DNA of 40,643 nt from Rhodospirillaceae bacterium (GTDB lineage Bacteria; Pseudomonadota; Gammaproteobacteria; Steroidobacterales; Rariloculaceae), in contig PBDA01000018.1 of NCBI GenBank assembly GCA_002718345.1, forward strand, positions 1-40,643. Reading direction: 5' to 3'. The notes under the pieces are model-generated. The model was not told the origin of the DNA, ran no database searches, and saw nothing but the letters and a program-made list of their open reading frames with translations. Below are positions 17,105-26,300 of this stretch, in pieces (position 1 is the stretch's first letter; the number at the start of each line of letters is the position of its first letter). The position numbers were made by a program, and so were the translations under genes.

Positions 17105-18379
17105 ATGGATATAAATTGGATTTTATTGGCTATACAAGCGCTTATAGTCTTACTAATACTTGTGCTTCTTAAGCGTCAGAGTCTAATTAAGCAACTAGAT
17201 TCAGATCAAAAAGTGCGAGCAGAGCTCCAAGGTCACAGAAAAGAAATGAGTGAAGCTGGTAGTCAACTTAGGCAGGAACTGACCAGTACAACCCTTAAAG
17301 CAGTTGGAGAGCTTGGTAAGAGTCAGGCTAAACATCTAGAGGGTGTTGAGGCGCGTGTAAAAGAGCTTACCTTGTCAACAGAAATAAGGTTAGACAAGTT
17401 GCGTGAGACACTTGATAAACAGCTAAACATATTGCGAGTAGAAAATAAGAAAGAACTTGATGAGATGCGTAAGACAGTGGATGAAAGGCTTCAGTCAACC
17501 TTGGAGAAGAGGTTAGGGGAGTCATTTAAGCTTGTTCAATCACAGTTAAAGGACGTTCATGAAGGTTTGGGAGAGATGCAAGCTTTGGCCACTGGGGTTG
17601 GTGACCTTAATCGGGTACTTTCTAATGTCAAGTTAAGAGGTACATGGGGTGAATATCAATTAGAAGCACTTCTTGAGCAAATGTTTGCTCCCGAGCAGTA
17701 TGAGTCAAATGTGGAAGTTAAGACAGGTTCTGGTCAACGGGTAGAATTTGCTATAAGGATGCCTGGAGAGTCTGGCAATATAGAGTCGCCCGTTTGGCTC
17801 CCTATTGATTCAAAATTTCCTCATGATGCTTATGACAGGCTTATTGAAGCTTCTGAGATCGGAGATGAGATAGGAGTGAAAAAGGCATCAAAGGAATTAA
17901 GATCAAGTTTCATTCGTTCAGCAAAAGAAATAAAAGATAAGTATGTTAACCCTCCAAGTACAACAGATTTTGCAATAATGTTTTTGCCTACTGAAAGTTT
18001 ATACGCTGAGGCAATACGTCAGCCCGGTTTACAGCAGGAATTACTCAATACATACCATGTGGTTCCTGCAGGTCCAACTATTTTTTCAGCCTTACTTAGT
18101 AGTTTGAATATGGGTTTTAGAACACTTGCAATACAAAAGAGATCAAGTGAGGTTTGGCAGACGTTGGCAGGGATAAAAACAGAATTTGGGAAGTTTGGCG
18201 ATGTTTTAGCTAAGGTAAGAAACCAATTGGATTTGGCATCCCGTACAATTGATGAAAAGGTTCTAGTCAGAACTCGTGTGATGCAGAGAAAATTGAAAAA
18301 TGTAGAGGAGATGCCAGAGCAAAGTTCTGCAGGGGTATTATCATTTCCTAATACTAAGGACGAGGATAAAGGGTCCTAA
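17105..18379 (+). CDS. rmuC: DNA recombination protein RmuC
   Basis: A 424-residue RmuC-family protein; in E. coli rmuC limits recombination at inverted repeats and the C-terminal half resembles a nuclease fold. An N-terminal membrane anchor (WILLAIQALIVLLILVLL, about 5-22) is followed by a long coiled coil to about residue 165, rich in Lys, Glu and Leu. The conserved core begins at NVKLRGTWGEYQLEALLEQM and includes LPIDSKFPHDAYDRL, IMFLPTESLYAEA and NMGFRTLAIQKRSSEVW, all typical. Length is close to E. coli RmuC (475). It is convergent with prc. Confidence 0.93.
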   Translation: MDINWILLAIQALIVLLILVLLKRQSLIKQLDSDQKVRAELQGHRKEMSEAGSQLRQELTSTTLKAVGELGKSQAKHLEGVEARVKELTLSTEIRLDKLRETLDKQLNILRVENKKELDEMRKTVDERLQSTLEKRLGESFKLVQSQLKDVHEGLGEMQALATGVGDLNRVLSNVKLRGTWGEYQLEALLEQMFAPEQYESNVEVKTGSGQRVEFAIRMPGESGNIESPVWLPIDSKFPHDAYDRLIEASEIGDEIGVKKASKELRSSFIRSAKEIKDKYVNPPSTTDFAIMFLPTESLYAEAIRQPGLQQELLNTYHVVPAGPTIFSALLSSLNMGFRTLAIQKRSSEVWQTLAGIKTEFGKFGDVLAKVRNQLDLASRTIDEKVLVRTRVMQRKLKNVEEMPEQSSAGVLSFPNTKDEDKGS

Positions 18380-18454
18380 ATTTTTTGCTTTTTTGATGGA
18401 CGTATTCTGTAATTTATTAGCAACTCAATGAATTATATTAAAACTGCAAAAAAT
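18380..18454. terminator. Possible weak bidirectional terminator between rmuC and prc
   Basis: The convergent spacer has ATTTTTTGC at 18380-18388 and its reverse complement GCAAAAAAT at 18446-18454, with T-runs on each strand. The loop is long (57 bases) and the stem AT-rich, so this is a weak candidate. Confidence 0.25.
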
Positions 18455-18469
18455 AAACTCTTTGAGTCA

Positions 18470-20554
18470 TTAGTGGTATAGAGCAGTTTCAGATCCCGTA
18501 ATAGGAAGTGCTGTAGGATCAGATATTGATGCCATGTCTACTACTACTTGAGTAGCTTGATCCAGTAAAACATCTGCAGGTTCATTAGTATCAAGCTCTT
18601 CAGTGGTTTCGAACGGTTCAAGGCCTAGGGCTGATCGACGCTCGTTTTCACGAGCAAGTTGTTGAGCTTCAAGTTCTTCTCGCTCTGCAGTTCGTACTTC
18701 TATATTTAGAGATACTTCATCTCGATCCCGTAAAATTTCTACTGCTTCAATATCTCCAACAAGGTGATTGTAATTTGGGTCCAAAATTGCACGCTCACTA
18801 TGTCTATTTTGCAGAATATTTATTTGTGGATCCAAATTAGTATCTACCCTAAAAGGAGTATCTTGAATTCGATCCCATGGCAGCGCTGTATCTCGAGTGC
18901 TTTCTCCTACCATCGATGTATCAACCATTGAAGGAAGAGAGATATCCGGCATTACTCCTCGATGTTGTGTGCTTTCACCTGTGACTCTGTAATACTTTCC
19001 AATAGTTAACGTAAGTTGTCCATAGCCTGTCCCCGGCATGAATCGGTCTAAATTAAAAAGATTCTGTACAGAGCCTTTTCCAAATGTTTGCTGCCCTATA
19101 ACAATTCCTCGGTTGTAATCCTGTATAGCTGCAGCAAAAATTTCCGAAGCACTAGCACTATAGCGATCAACTAGGACAGCTAACGGGCCATCATAGGCAG
19201 CATTTGGGGATGGGTCATCAAGAACTTGAATGTTTCCACGTGTTTCACGGAGTTGAACAACAGGTCCTTGGTCAATAAATAAACCACTAAGCTCAGTAGC
19301 CTCAGACAGATGACCTCCGCCATTTTGTCTAAGATCAACGATTAATCCATCAATCCCGTCTTCTTTTAAGTCTGAAATTAGTCTTTCGACGTCCCGTGTG
19401 GTGCTAGTGTAATTCTCATCACCTCGGGCTCTAGCTGCGTAGTCTTGATAAAAACTGGGCACATCAATAATGCCAATTTTATAGGTAGATTCTCCCTCAG
19501 GAACCTCAACAATGCTGCTTTTTGCTGCTTGTTCTTCCAGCTTTACCTTATCTCTAATGAGATAAAGTATTTGTTCTGGTGAACCTGGAGCCGCTCCTGC
19601 TCCAAGGACCTGGAGTTGAACGACTGTTCCGCCAGGTCCTCTGATTAACTGGACAACATCATCTAAGCGCCATCCAATGACATCTATAAGATCCCCTTCC
19701 TCACCTTGACCAACAGCTGTTATTCGATCCGAAGGTTTTAGTTGTCCATCAATATAAGCTGGACCTCCGGGAATCACATTAATAACAGTTACATAATCAT
19801 CTTCTAGTTGCAGCGAAGCCCCAATACCGTCATAGGATAGACTCATTTGAATTTGATATTCCTCGCTGTTACGCGGAGAGAGATAGCTGGAGTGAGGGTC
19901 TATTGTGTGTGCTACTGCATTCATAAATGTTTCAAACACATCATCTGAAGTAATTTGAGTTACACGTCTTAATAAACGTTCATAGCGTTCCTGTAGTAAT
20001 TCGGCTGTTTCGCTCCATTCCTTTCCTGTCAGAGTCAAGCTAAGTCCATCATTTTTAACTCGTTTTCGCCAAATTTCTTGTAATTCTTCTTCAGATCTTG
20101 CCCATCCCATTTCACTTCGGTCAAACTGAAAGTATTCATCTACAGTAAAATCAGGTTCTTCTGCCAAAAGGATCGTCGCATAGGCAACCCTTTCTTCTGT
20201 GCGCGCCTTAAATGTATTAAAAATTTCAAAGACTGGTTCTAAATCGCCGTTTCTTACGCGTTCATCTAACTCATAACGGTATCGGCCGAATGATGTGTAA
20301 TCCTTTTGAAGGAAGTAGAGGCGGTTGCCATCCAACGTATCAAGGTAACGATCAAGGATAGCAGATGACAGGGAATTATCTATGCGTGGTCTTGCATAGT
20401 GGAGGTCCTCAATAATCCGAGCTACTCTTTGACTTATTTCTGGGTGTTTGTCTCCAACTGATAAAGGCTCTATTGTTTCATCAGTTGAGTAACTTATATT
20501 TCCTAAACATATCCACAAAGCCATTAGTGGCCATAACCTCTTTTTATCTGTCAC
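18470..20554 (-). CDS. prc: Carboxy-terminal processing protease Prc/Tsp (S41)
   Basis: A 694-residue periplasmic tail-specific protease that trims or degrades proteins from the C-terminus, including those tagged by tmRNA and murein enzymes. A signal-like N-terminus (LWPLMALWICLGNISYS) is present. The PDZ domain spans roughly 240-325 (YDGIGASLQL, IPGGPAYIDG). The catalytic serine-lysine pair is S468 in RYSASASE and K493 in TFGKGSVQN, with D479 between, matching S430, K455 and D441 of E. coli Prc (same spacings). A Prc-type C-terminal domain rich in charged residues follows. The upstream 230 bases (20555-20784) are AT-rich and hold no gene I can support. Confidence 0.95.
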   Translation of the reverse strand: MTDKKRLWPLMALWICLGNISYSTDETIEPLSVGDKHPEISQRVARIIEDLHYARPRIDNSLSSAILDRYLDTLDGNRLYFLQKDYTSFGRYRYELDERVRNGDLEPVFEIFNTFKARTEERVAYATILLAEEPDFTVDEYFQFDRSEMGWARSEEELQEIWRKRVKNDGLSLTLTGKEWSETAELLQERYERLLRRVTQITSDDVFETFMNAVAHTIDPHSSYLSPRNSEEYQIQMSLSYDGIGASLQLEDDYVTVINVIPGGPAYIDGQLKPSDRITAVGQGEEGDLIDVIGWRLDDVVQLIRGPGGTVVQLQVLGAGAAPGSPEQILYLIRDKVKLEEQAAKSSIVEVPEGESTYKIGIIDVPSFYQDYAARARGDENYTSTTRDVERLISDLKEDGIDGLIVDLRQNGGGHLSEATELSGLFIDQGPVVQLRETRGNIQVLDDPSPNAAYDGPLAVLVDRYSASASEIFAAAIQDYNRGIVIGQQTFGKGSVQNLFNLDRFMPGTGYGQLTLTIGKYYRVTGESTQHRGVMPDISLPSMVDTSMVGESTRDTALPWDRIQDTPFRVDTNLDPQINILQNRHSERAILDPNYNHLVGDIEAVEILRDRDEVSLNIEVRTAEREELEAQQLARENERRSALGLEPFETTEELDTNEPADVLLDQATQVVVDMASISDPTALPITGSETALYH

Positions 20555-20784
20555 ACCGCCTCCTTTTGTTATACGAGATACGCTTATAGCGAGCTAGCAA
20601 CATAGTACTATCGTAACTAATCGGGAACACTAAGACGACAATTTGTTCCGTTGTATCAATAATTTTTTGTTTCCATCTATTAACTTGGAGCAACTGGAGT
20701 AATAAAGATTTTGTAATTAGTTTTTATGTTTTTGCTTTATTAGGTTAATTATAATTTATTTGAATTATCTGATAAACGCTATAA

Positions 20785-21075
20785 CTATATGAACTTATTA
20801 AGTTTATTGTTTTTATAAAACCAAAGTGACCATCTTAATATACGTGTTATTAGGTAAGGACTCAGTACCAATAATAGAGCCATTGGGTTTGCTGTAATGA
20901 CTCCAAACCAGATGCTAGAAGTAAGACCCCATAGGCCGCTTTCTGCAGAATATTCGCCAACCACATGTTGACCTACTATATAGACCGCTGGTGGTAAGGT
21001 AAAAAAACCTATCCCTATAAGGACTATAGCCAGTTTAAGTTCTTGTTTTGCTTTCGGTGATAATTGACGCATCAA
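20785..21075 (-). CDS. Small membrane protein, function unknown
   Basis: A 96-residue protein I do not recognise. Two hydrophobic segments, LAIVLIGIGFFTLPPAVYIV (about 15-34) and WFGVITANPMALLLVLSPYLI (about 56-76), suggest two membrane helices with a short polar loop (GQHVVGEYSAESG) between them. Both termini are basic (SPKAKQELK; FYKNNKLNKF), which by the positive-inside rule puts both in the cytoplasm. It lies 77 bases after the two lipoprotein genes on the same strand and may be transcribed with them. Start choice is uncertain: two adjacent ATGs at 21075 and 21072. The regular hydrophobic pattern supports a real gene. Confidence 0.6.
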   Translation of the reverse strand: MMRQLSPKAKQELKLAIVLIGIGFFTLPPAVYIVGQHVVGEYSAESGLWGLTSSIWFGVITANPMALLLVLSPYLITRILRWSLWFYKNNKLNKFI

Positions 21076-21152
21076 TAAGTTTTTGTTTGGCCTGTGAAAA
21101 TCAGAATAAAGATTAAAGCTGATCTAGGGTGAAAGTTAGTAACTGTAGGATA

Positions 21153-21860
21153 CTACTGTGAACTCAAGTTTGGACCGTTGCCATAGTTTGGTGAAGTCAA
21201 GAATTCCTTCAATTGCTGTGTAAGTCCGCGACACGCAGCCGCTTGAGGTCGAGCAATTAAAGGGATTGGGATAACTAGTGCCGGCATAACGGAACGTCCA
21301 TTTACGTCTGCGTGTATAGTTCCTGCAGAAGACGCATCATTGATATCCCATACGGTGGCATCATATCGAGAGTCATCTTCCCACCAGCCAAGTCCAAGAC
21401 AACCGGCTCCGCTTACACCTGCTGCACAGCTTATTCCACCCCCGCTAGCTATCCTGTCTGTTGACCCATCGAGCCAGATAAGAAAACGTACCCCGGTAGA
21501 AATTACTTCTTCCCGTACATTTTCTTTTTCAAGTAATTGGGAAAGGTCTGTAGGTGTTATTGGTGCCATTGAGGGCTCAAACCAGGGGTATAGCTTGTCC
21601 TCAAATGCTCCACTATTATGCACATTAAGACCTTCATCACCGTTTGAGAGGCCTTCACTTATGCAATCGACAATTCTTTGTTCAGCTTCATGAGAGGCAT
21701 GATGTTTTCTTGCAAGTACAACAACACCCTCACCATCACCAACAACTACCTGACTTTGTTTATATGGTTCAATACGAGAGGTAACGCCACACCCGCTTAT
21801 AAACGCAAGACTTACTAATAGGCTTGTTAGTGAAGTATTGTAGAAATTTAAATTAATCAC
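21153..21860 (-). CDS. Lipoprotein of unknown function
   Basis: A 235-residue predicted lipoprotein. The signal peptide ends in the lipobox F-I-S-G-C (cysteine near 24), with no Asp at +2, so outer-membrane sorting is likely. The mature part has a beta-type start (SQVVVGDGEGVVVLAR), a charged helix (EAEQRIVDCISEGL), a VRFLIWLDGS strand, a Gly- and Cys-containing loop (GGGISCAAGVSGAGCLGLG) and a hydrophobic VMPALVIPIPLIARP segment near the end. Four further cysteines could form disulfides. Its ATG overlaps the stop of the preceding lipoprotein gene by four bases, so the two are coupled and may act together. I cannot name the family. Confidence 0.7.
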   Translation of the reverse strand: MINLNFYNTSLTSLLVSLAFISGCGVTSRIEPYKQSQVVVGDGEGVVVLARKHHASHEAEQRIVDCISEGLSNGDEGLNVHNSGAFEDKLYPWFEPSMAPITPTDLSQLLEKENVREEVISTGVRFLIWLDGSTDRIASGGGISCAAGVSGAGCLGLGWWEDDSRYDATVWDINDASSAGTIHADVNGRSVMPALVIPIPLIARPQAAACRGLTQQLKEFLTSPNYGNGPNLSSQ

Positions 21861-22558
21861 TGAGGTATGCCTCCAACAGAAAGCACTGTTGATATTTGTC
21901 TGTCCTGTAGCCAGTCCTGCACGTCCGGTTGGTCTGAAAATTTCGTTGAAATCGTGGCACCAACTTCTCGCATTGCTACTACAGTTGCTCTGTTTAAAGC
22001 CTGTTCTCGGTTAAGTAATTCAGCTTTTCCATAGCCACTAACAGTCCATTCTGTAACCAATTGTCCGTCTGGATCATACAGTCTTATAAGGTATTGCATC
22101 CACACTTCTACAAACTCATCTCTTTGTCCAACTGGGACGTCAAATTCAAATCGATCTAATACAGGCCATAAAATCCCATCGATATCTTCCATCTCAGGTT
22201 GTATATTGGGAAATTCATAAAATTCTTCGACATTTAAAAACATCGATTGAAAAAGCTGTCCCAACATAAGCTCATTTGCTTCGCCGATTTGGATGGTATA
22301 AGCAGCTTGTCTGGGCAGCTCTTCATAGTGTACGTAGTCAAGCAGTTCATCGTCTAGAATTAGACCCATACGAACAGGCAACCTATCAACTAATGGCTGA
22401 GGAAAGTCAGCTTCAACCCATATAGAGGTTGAGCAAGCGGTTAATGCAATGGTTACCATTCCCATCAGGTAACGGATTGACTTCAAATTAGACTTATTTG
22501 CCATCTCGTGCATTTTAAGGCCTATATCGACTAAAGCGTATATTATTTGAGACCTCAA
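21857..22558 (-). CDS. Lipoprotein of unknown function
   Basis: A predicted lipoprotein with lipobox L-T-A-C. The annotated span begins at an ATG at 22558, but the signal peptide is best read from one of several internal methionines (at codons 16, 19, 32 or 34), so the true start may be downstream, for example near 22504. The mature part contains PVRMGLILDDELLDYVHYEE, then AYTIQIGEANELMLGQLFQSMF and a WTVSGYGKAELL strand; this arrangement (a strand, a helix ending in 'MF', then beta strands) recalls small periplasmic alpha/beta lipoproteins. It overlaps the next lipoprotein gene by four bases. No named family is recognised. Confidence 0.68.
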   Translation of the reverse strand: MRSQIIYALVDIGLKMHEMANKSNLKSIRYLMGMVTIALTACSTSIWVEADFPQPLVDRLPVRMGLILDDELLDYVHYEELPRQAAYTIQIGEANELMLGQLFQSMFLNVEEFYEFPNIQPEMEDIDGILWPVLDRFEFDVPVGQRDEFVEVWMQYLIRLYDPDGQLVTEWTVSGYGKAELLNREQALNRATVVAMREVGATISTKFSDQPDVQDWLQDRQISTVLSVGGIPQ

Positions 22559-22651
22559 CGACCTTATTTAGTTCCCTTATGCCATTTAGAATGGTCAATT
22601 TATTAAGGTATTTAAGAGTTAAGTATATTAGAACTTTAAATTTAAAGATTT

Positions 22652-23146
22652 TTAATTGTCATCATCTTGACGAGCACGCCTCGCCCGTCTGCGCTCTCGT
22701 TCTCTAGCAGCACGTTCTCTGGCTCTAGTTTCCCTATTTGCTCTGGCTTCTTCATCAGCATCTCGGTCTACTTGTGGTCGGACACAATTGAGAGTTGCAT
22801 AGCCTAGATCACGCTGCAACTCTAAGTAATACATTGAGTTTGCTACAGCTTGTACGAAAAAAACATTATTGCGAATTTGGTTTTCAAGATTTCTTATATC
22901 TTGACGAGATAGACGACTAGTAATGCGCATCCTTGCATCCAGTTCGCATCTAAAGCCTGACTCACTTCCAATCATAGAAAGTTGTCTATGACCGCCTCGG
23001 GCTAAGGTCTCGTCACCCCAATTCCAGGTAAAATCATTCTGAGGAAGAGCCATTCGGCCAATATATTGCGAGTTAGATGTATTTAAGTATGTTAACCCAA
23101 GTATAAAGGGTAATATTTTTATTAGTCTTTTGGTTAAAAGTATCAT
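22652..23146 (-). CDS. Secreted protein with Arg/Glu-rich tail, function unknown
   Basis: A 164-residue protein with a signal peptide (LIKILPFILGLTYLNTSNSQ). The mature core includes DFTWNWGDETLARGGHRQL, FRCELDARMRITSRL and SMYYLELQRDLGYATLNCVR, with two cysteines that could pair. From about residue 127 it becomes a highly charged tail of Arg, Glu, Asp and Ala ending in RRARRARQDDDN, probably a long helix or a disordered nucleic-acid- or peptidoglycan-binding tail. It stands alone between the lipoprotein genes and the aroE-like gene. I do not recognise the family; codon use is like its neighbours. Confidence 0.62.
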   Translation of the reverse strand: MILLTKRLIKILPFILGLTYLNTSNSQYIGRMALPQNDFTWNWGDETLARGGHRQLSMIGSESGFRCELDARMRITSRLSRQDIRNLENQIRNNVFFVQAVANSMYYLELQRDLGYATLNCVRPQVDRDADEEARANRETRARERAARERERRRARRARQDDDN

Positions 23147-23253
23147 GTCAGGAATTTTTTAAGTTTTTTAAAAACTACAATCCGTAATCATTTCCCGAAT
23201 AATATCAAACAATATTTATATGGGTGCTATTTTTTGTCTGGTCCGTTTAACTA

Positions 23254-24105
23254 TTAGGGTTTGCAAATATCCAGTTTAATTTTTTTTCTCAATTTTTCAC
23301 TAACAACCGGTTCAATATTAAACCATTGTTTCCAAGCGGGAACTCCTTGGTGAAATAACATTCCCAAACCATTTACTATGTGGTTTCCTCTCAGTTTTGC
23401 TGATTTAAGAAAGGGCGTGTTCAATGGTGTATATATTGTATCTGTGACTATTGCAGAAAGTGGTAATCGTTTAAGGCATATATCAAGTGGAGATGTGCCT
23501 GTCATACCTTGACTGGTTGTATTTGCAACAAGTGCTACATCCTTAAGAGCTTCGTTTCTTTTATTCCATGGGATTGGCTTTACAGTTTTTCCAAATACTT
23601 TGGCTAAATCACATGCTTTAGAGTAAGTCCGGTTTACAATTCGAATCTCTTTTGCTCCCTCTCGTATTAGTCCGTAGCAGATAGCTCGGGATGCTCCTCC
23701 AGAGCCAATTACTAAAACGGGCCCAGCATCTGCTCTCCATTTTGGTGTTTCTTGTTTAAGATTTTCTATAAATCCATACCAATCATTATTTGTTCCTAGA
23801 AGTGAACCGTCTTTTTGAACTGTAATGCAGCTTATAGCACCTATAGTTCGAGCTATTTCATCTGAAGCGTCAACTATTTCAAGTGCTGTCTGTTTGTGTG
23901 GAATAGTTATATTACAGCCAGCAAACCCAAGCGGCTTTAACATCGATAGTGCAGAACTAAGCCCTGAAGGTTTAACGGCAATGGGCAAGTACAATCCAGT
24001 AAGTTTGTTCTCCATTATCCAATGGTTATGCATTATTGGGGAGCGTGAGTGAGAAACGGGCCATCCCATCACACCAGCCAGAAGAAATTTATCGGTGTTA
24101 TACAT
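23254..24105 (-). CDS. Shikimate dehydrogenase family protein (AroE-like)
   Basis: A 283-residue NAD(P)-dependent dehydrogenase of the AroE family. The substrate-binding SHSRSP (about 18-23), the catalytic lysine K71 in ITIPHKQ, aspartate D108 and the nucleotide-binding GSGGASRA (135-142) are all present. The usual GTNTDGxGF motif reads GTNNDWYGF: the catalytic Asp stays but Thr becomes Asn and Gly becomes Trp. The start GVMGWPVSHSRSPIMHNHWI is closer to alphaproteobacterial members. It is the third gene of a run with an MmgE/PrpD gene and a class II aldolase gene, which suggests a catabolic role on a related hydroxy acid, although biosynthetic shikimate reduction cannot be excluded. Confidence 0.85.
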   Translation of the reverse strand: MYNTDKFLLAGVMGWPVSHSRSPIMHNHWIMENKLTGLYLPIAVKPSGLSSALSMLKPLGFAGCNITIPHKQTALEIVDASDEIARTIGAISCITVQKDGSLLGTNNDWYGFIENLKQETPKWRADAGPVLVIGSGGASRAICYGLIREGAKEIRIVNRTYSKACDLAKVFGKTVKPIPWNKRNEALKDVALVANTTSQGMTGTSPLDICLKRLPLSAIVTDTIYTPLNTPFLKSAKLRGNHIVNGLGMLFHQGVPAWKQWFNIEPVVSEKLRKKIKLDICKP

Positions 24106-24131
24106 AAAACAAAAAGTAAAGCAATATAAGG

Positions 24132-24824
24132 CTATTTTTTAGCTCTATCTGGGCTCAGTTTCGAGTGGAAATGATTCCAAGTTCTATTGAATAGATTTTT
24201 AGCCCATAATTTTTTTTTGCAGGCTAAGATTTCTTCTTCAGAAAAAATGTAAGGCTTTCCTATTTGAAGTGCCCTGTACTGGCGATATGCATTTTCTTCT
24301 AGATAGTTAGCCAGCACAAAAGCTTCAACAATATTTATGCCACAAGTAACAGCACCATGTGATTTCATCATAGCTGCAGGCCTGTCTCCTAGCGTTTCAG
24401 CTAATAGTTTTGCCATCTCGGGGTTATTAATCGAGTTTGGAGAATCTAAAACAGGAACTGGATAAAGTAATGTTCCTTGGGCATAAACAGGCTGATAATT
24501 TTCTCCTACCATTGTAAGGAAGGTGGACCATTTAGGGTGTGCGTGCACTATTGCACGTATATCAGTGCGAGCTTTATAAATTCCAGCATGTAGATGGAAC
24601 TCTAGGGGTGGTGCCCCATTTCCGTTGATTACATTACCCTCAAAGTCAATTGTGCAAATATCGGCGCTTGTCAATCTACTTCGTTCGCATGACCCTATAT
24701 TGATAAACATGTGTTCATCGCTTAAACGGATGCTTGCATGTCCGTTGTAATCAATGATATTGGATTGTTCAAGCATGCGGATGCAATCCGCTAGCTGTGT
24801 TTTTTGAGCTTCATCATTTTTCAT
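24132..24824 (-). CDS. Class II aldolase/adducin family protein
   Basis: A 230-residue zinc-type aldolase or decarboxylase of the fuculose-phosphate aldolase fold. The metal-site residues can be seen: a glutamate in PPLEFHLHAGIY, the HAH pair in AIVHAHPKWST, and a third histidine in MMKSHGAVTCG. The N-terminal half (NGHASIRLSDEHMFIN) is the family's substrate loop region. Members split or decarboxylate small sugar phosphates and hydroxy acids; the substrate cannot be read from sequence. The gene starts eight bases after the MmgE/PrpD stop and lies 26 bases before the aroE-like gene, so the three are almost certainly one operon. Confidence 0.88.
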   Translation of the reverse strand: MKNDEAQKTQLADCIRMLEQSNIIDYNGHASIRLSDEHMFINIGSCERSRLTSADICTIDFEGNVINGNGAPPLEFHLHAGIYKARTDIRAIVHAHPKWSTFLTMVGENYQPVYAQGTLLYPVPVLDSPNSINNPEMAKLLAETLGDRPAAMMKSHGAVTCGINIVEAFVLANYLEENAYRQYRALQIGKPYIFSEEEILACKKKLWAKNLFNRTWNHFHSKLSPDRAKK

Positions 24825-24832
24825 GTATTAGA

Positions 24833-26173
24833 TTACGCTCGCATTAAATTGCATAGCTCAAATACGTTACTAGCGTTGTCAAGATCCCAAACTGCCGTAG
24901 CAAGATTTTCTGCCTGAGATTTGGGTAATATTTCGCCAGAGAGCGCTCTATATTTATTCATCAATTCTTCGTCTGTCATGGGGTTTGTTGGCGAGCCGAC
25001 TGCATGTTTTATATGTTTTTTTAATTTTCGTCCGTCTGCTAAATTGATTTGTAAGTGCACTTCGTCCTCTGAAACATCCTTGCCTATTGTTGCTGATACT
25101 TTTGAACGGACATTGGAAATCGTTGGATCATTAACTTTTTTATCTGTAAATTGAGCATCATGTCCAGCTCCGTCGACAAGCGCTGCAGCAGCACAATGTT
25201 GAAATGAAAATTTACCTTCTAGTCCAACGATAGGGTTTGCTCGGTTCATAAGCTCAAGGACTAGAGGGTGAGTTATTGCTTTAATAGATTCAATATCTTC
25301 AGGTTTTAAATTAAATTCATTTCGGAGTTCAATGACCGCTTGTTGAATAGGGTGAGAGACAATGCCATTAGCAAATGGCTTAAGCCCGTTCATTTTAAAT
25401 TCCCAGTGTTCCCCAAGTTGACTTATTAAAGCATCTTTAGAGTGTCCGTCACGAGATGCAACAGCCCAAAATCCACGTCTTCCTCCAACTATATCATTGC
25501 CACCAGTAAATCCCGCTAGAGCCCATGTTGCTGCCCGTAACCCATTCTCTGCTGCATGCCCAGCGTGGAGTGGTTTTCCGTGAGTACCAAATACTTCTCT
25601 TACTCCGGCAGCAAGAGTTCCGGATGCTCCAAATGCATTGGTTAGTTGCTGTTCTGTTAATCCGATAAGTTTGCCTGCTCCAGCAGCTGCGCCAAAGACC
25701 CCAGCAGTCCCTGTAATGTGCCAGCCTTGGTCGTAATGCCAGGGATGCACTGACATTGCAATTCGACAGGCAATTTCAGCTCCAACTACAAAAGCAGCTA
25801 GTGTGTCGTGGCCGTTAGAACCGTTGTTTTCAGCGGTTGCAAGCACTGCTGGCCATATAGGGGCTGTAGGGTGCAAAATCGTAGGAAAGTGTGTGTCGTC
25901 ATAGTCCTGTAAATGACACAAAAATCCGTTTACAAGGGCTGCATTACTTGCTGAAGTTTTTAAGTTAGTTCCAATAATAGATGCTTGTTCGTTTGCTTTC
26001 TCATTGATGGCCCAATCAATAAGAATTTTAGCGCCCTTTGCTTCAGATGCTGAAAGGGAGATTGCCAACATATTGAGCAAAGTTCGTTTAGCTTCATGGA
26101 TCGACCATTCAGGCAGATCGACATGTTGGGCATTGGTTACAAAGCGGGCAATTTTTTGTGTGACAGTTGACAT
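24833..26173 (-). CDS. MmgE/PrpD family protein
   Basis: A 446-residue cytosolic member of the family that includes 2-methylcitrate dehydratase PrpD and cis-aconitate decarboxylase. Typical stretches are GFLCHLQDYDDTHFPTILHP near the N-terminus, GTAGVFGAAAGAGKLIGL, FGTHGKPLHAGHAAENG, and the KFSFQHCAAAALVDG motif of the C-terminal part. No iron-sulfur or haem site is expected. Substrates of most members are unknown carboxylic acids. It is first in the operon with the class II aldolase and AroE-like genes and is divergent, with 175 bases between starts, from the secreted haem-propeller gene. A GTTTACAACC-type signal is not evident; no specific operator is clear. Confidence 0.92.
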   Translation of the reverse strand: MSTVTQKIARFVTNAQHVDLPEWSIHEAKRTLLNMLAISLSASEAKGAKILIDWAINEKANEQASIIGTNLKTSASNAALVNGFLCHLQDYDDTHFPTILHPTAPIWPAVLATAENNGSNGHDTLAAFVVGAEIACRIAMSVHPWHYDQGWHITGTAGVFGAAAGAGKLIGLTEQQLTNAFGASGTLAAGVREVFGTHGKPLHAGHAAENGLRAATWALAGFTGGNDIVGGRRGFWAVASRDGHSKDALISQLGEHWEFKMNGLKPFANGIVSHPIQQAVIELRNEFNLKPEDIESIKAITHPLVLELMNRANPIVGLEGKFSFQHCAAAALVDGAGHDAQFTDKKVNDPTISNVRSKVSATIGKDVSEDEVHLQINLADGRKLKKHIKHAVGSPTNPMTDEELMNKYRALSGEILPKSQAENLATAVWDLDNASNVFELCNLMRA

Positions 26174-26300
26174 ATAGTAAGTCCTTTGTGAAGTATGGGA
26201 TTATGCCTATTGTGTAACTGGCATAAAATGCCTCTATAGTTTTTTTGATAGTTTATTTACGATACTAGTTAGTGAGTTATCATGGCGGAGATCGCAATTT

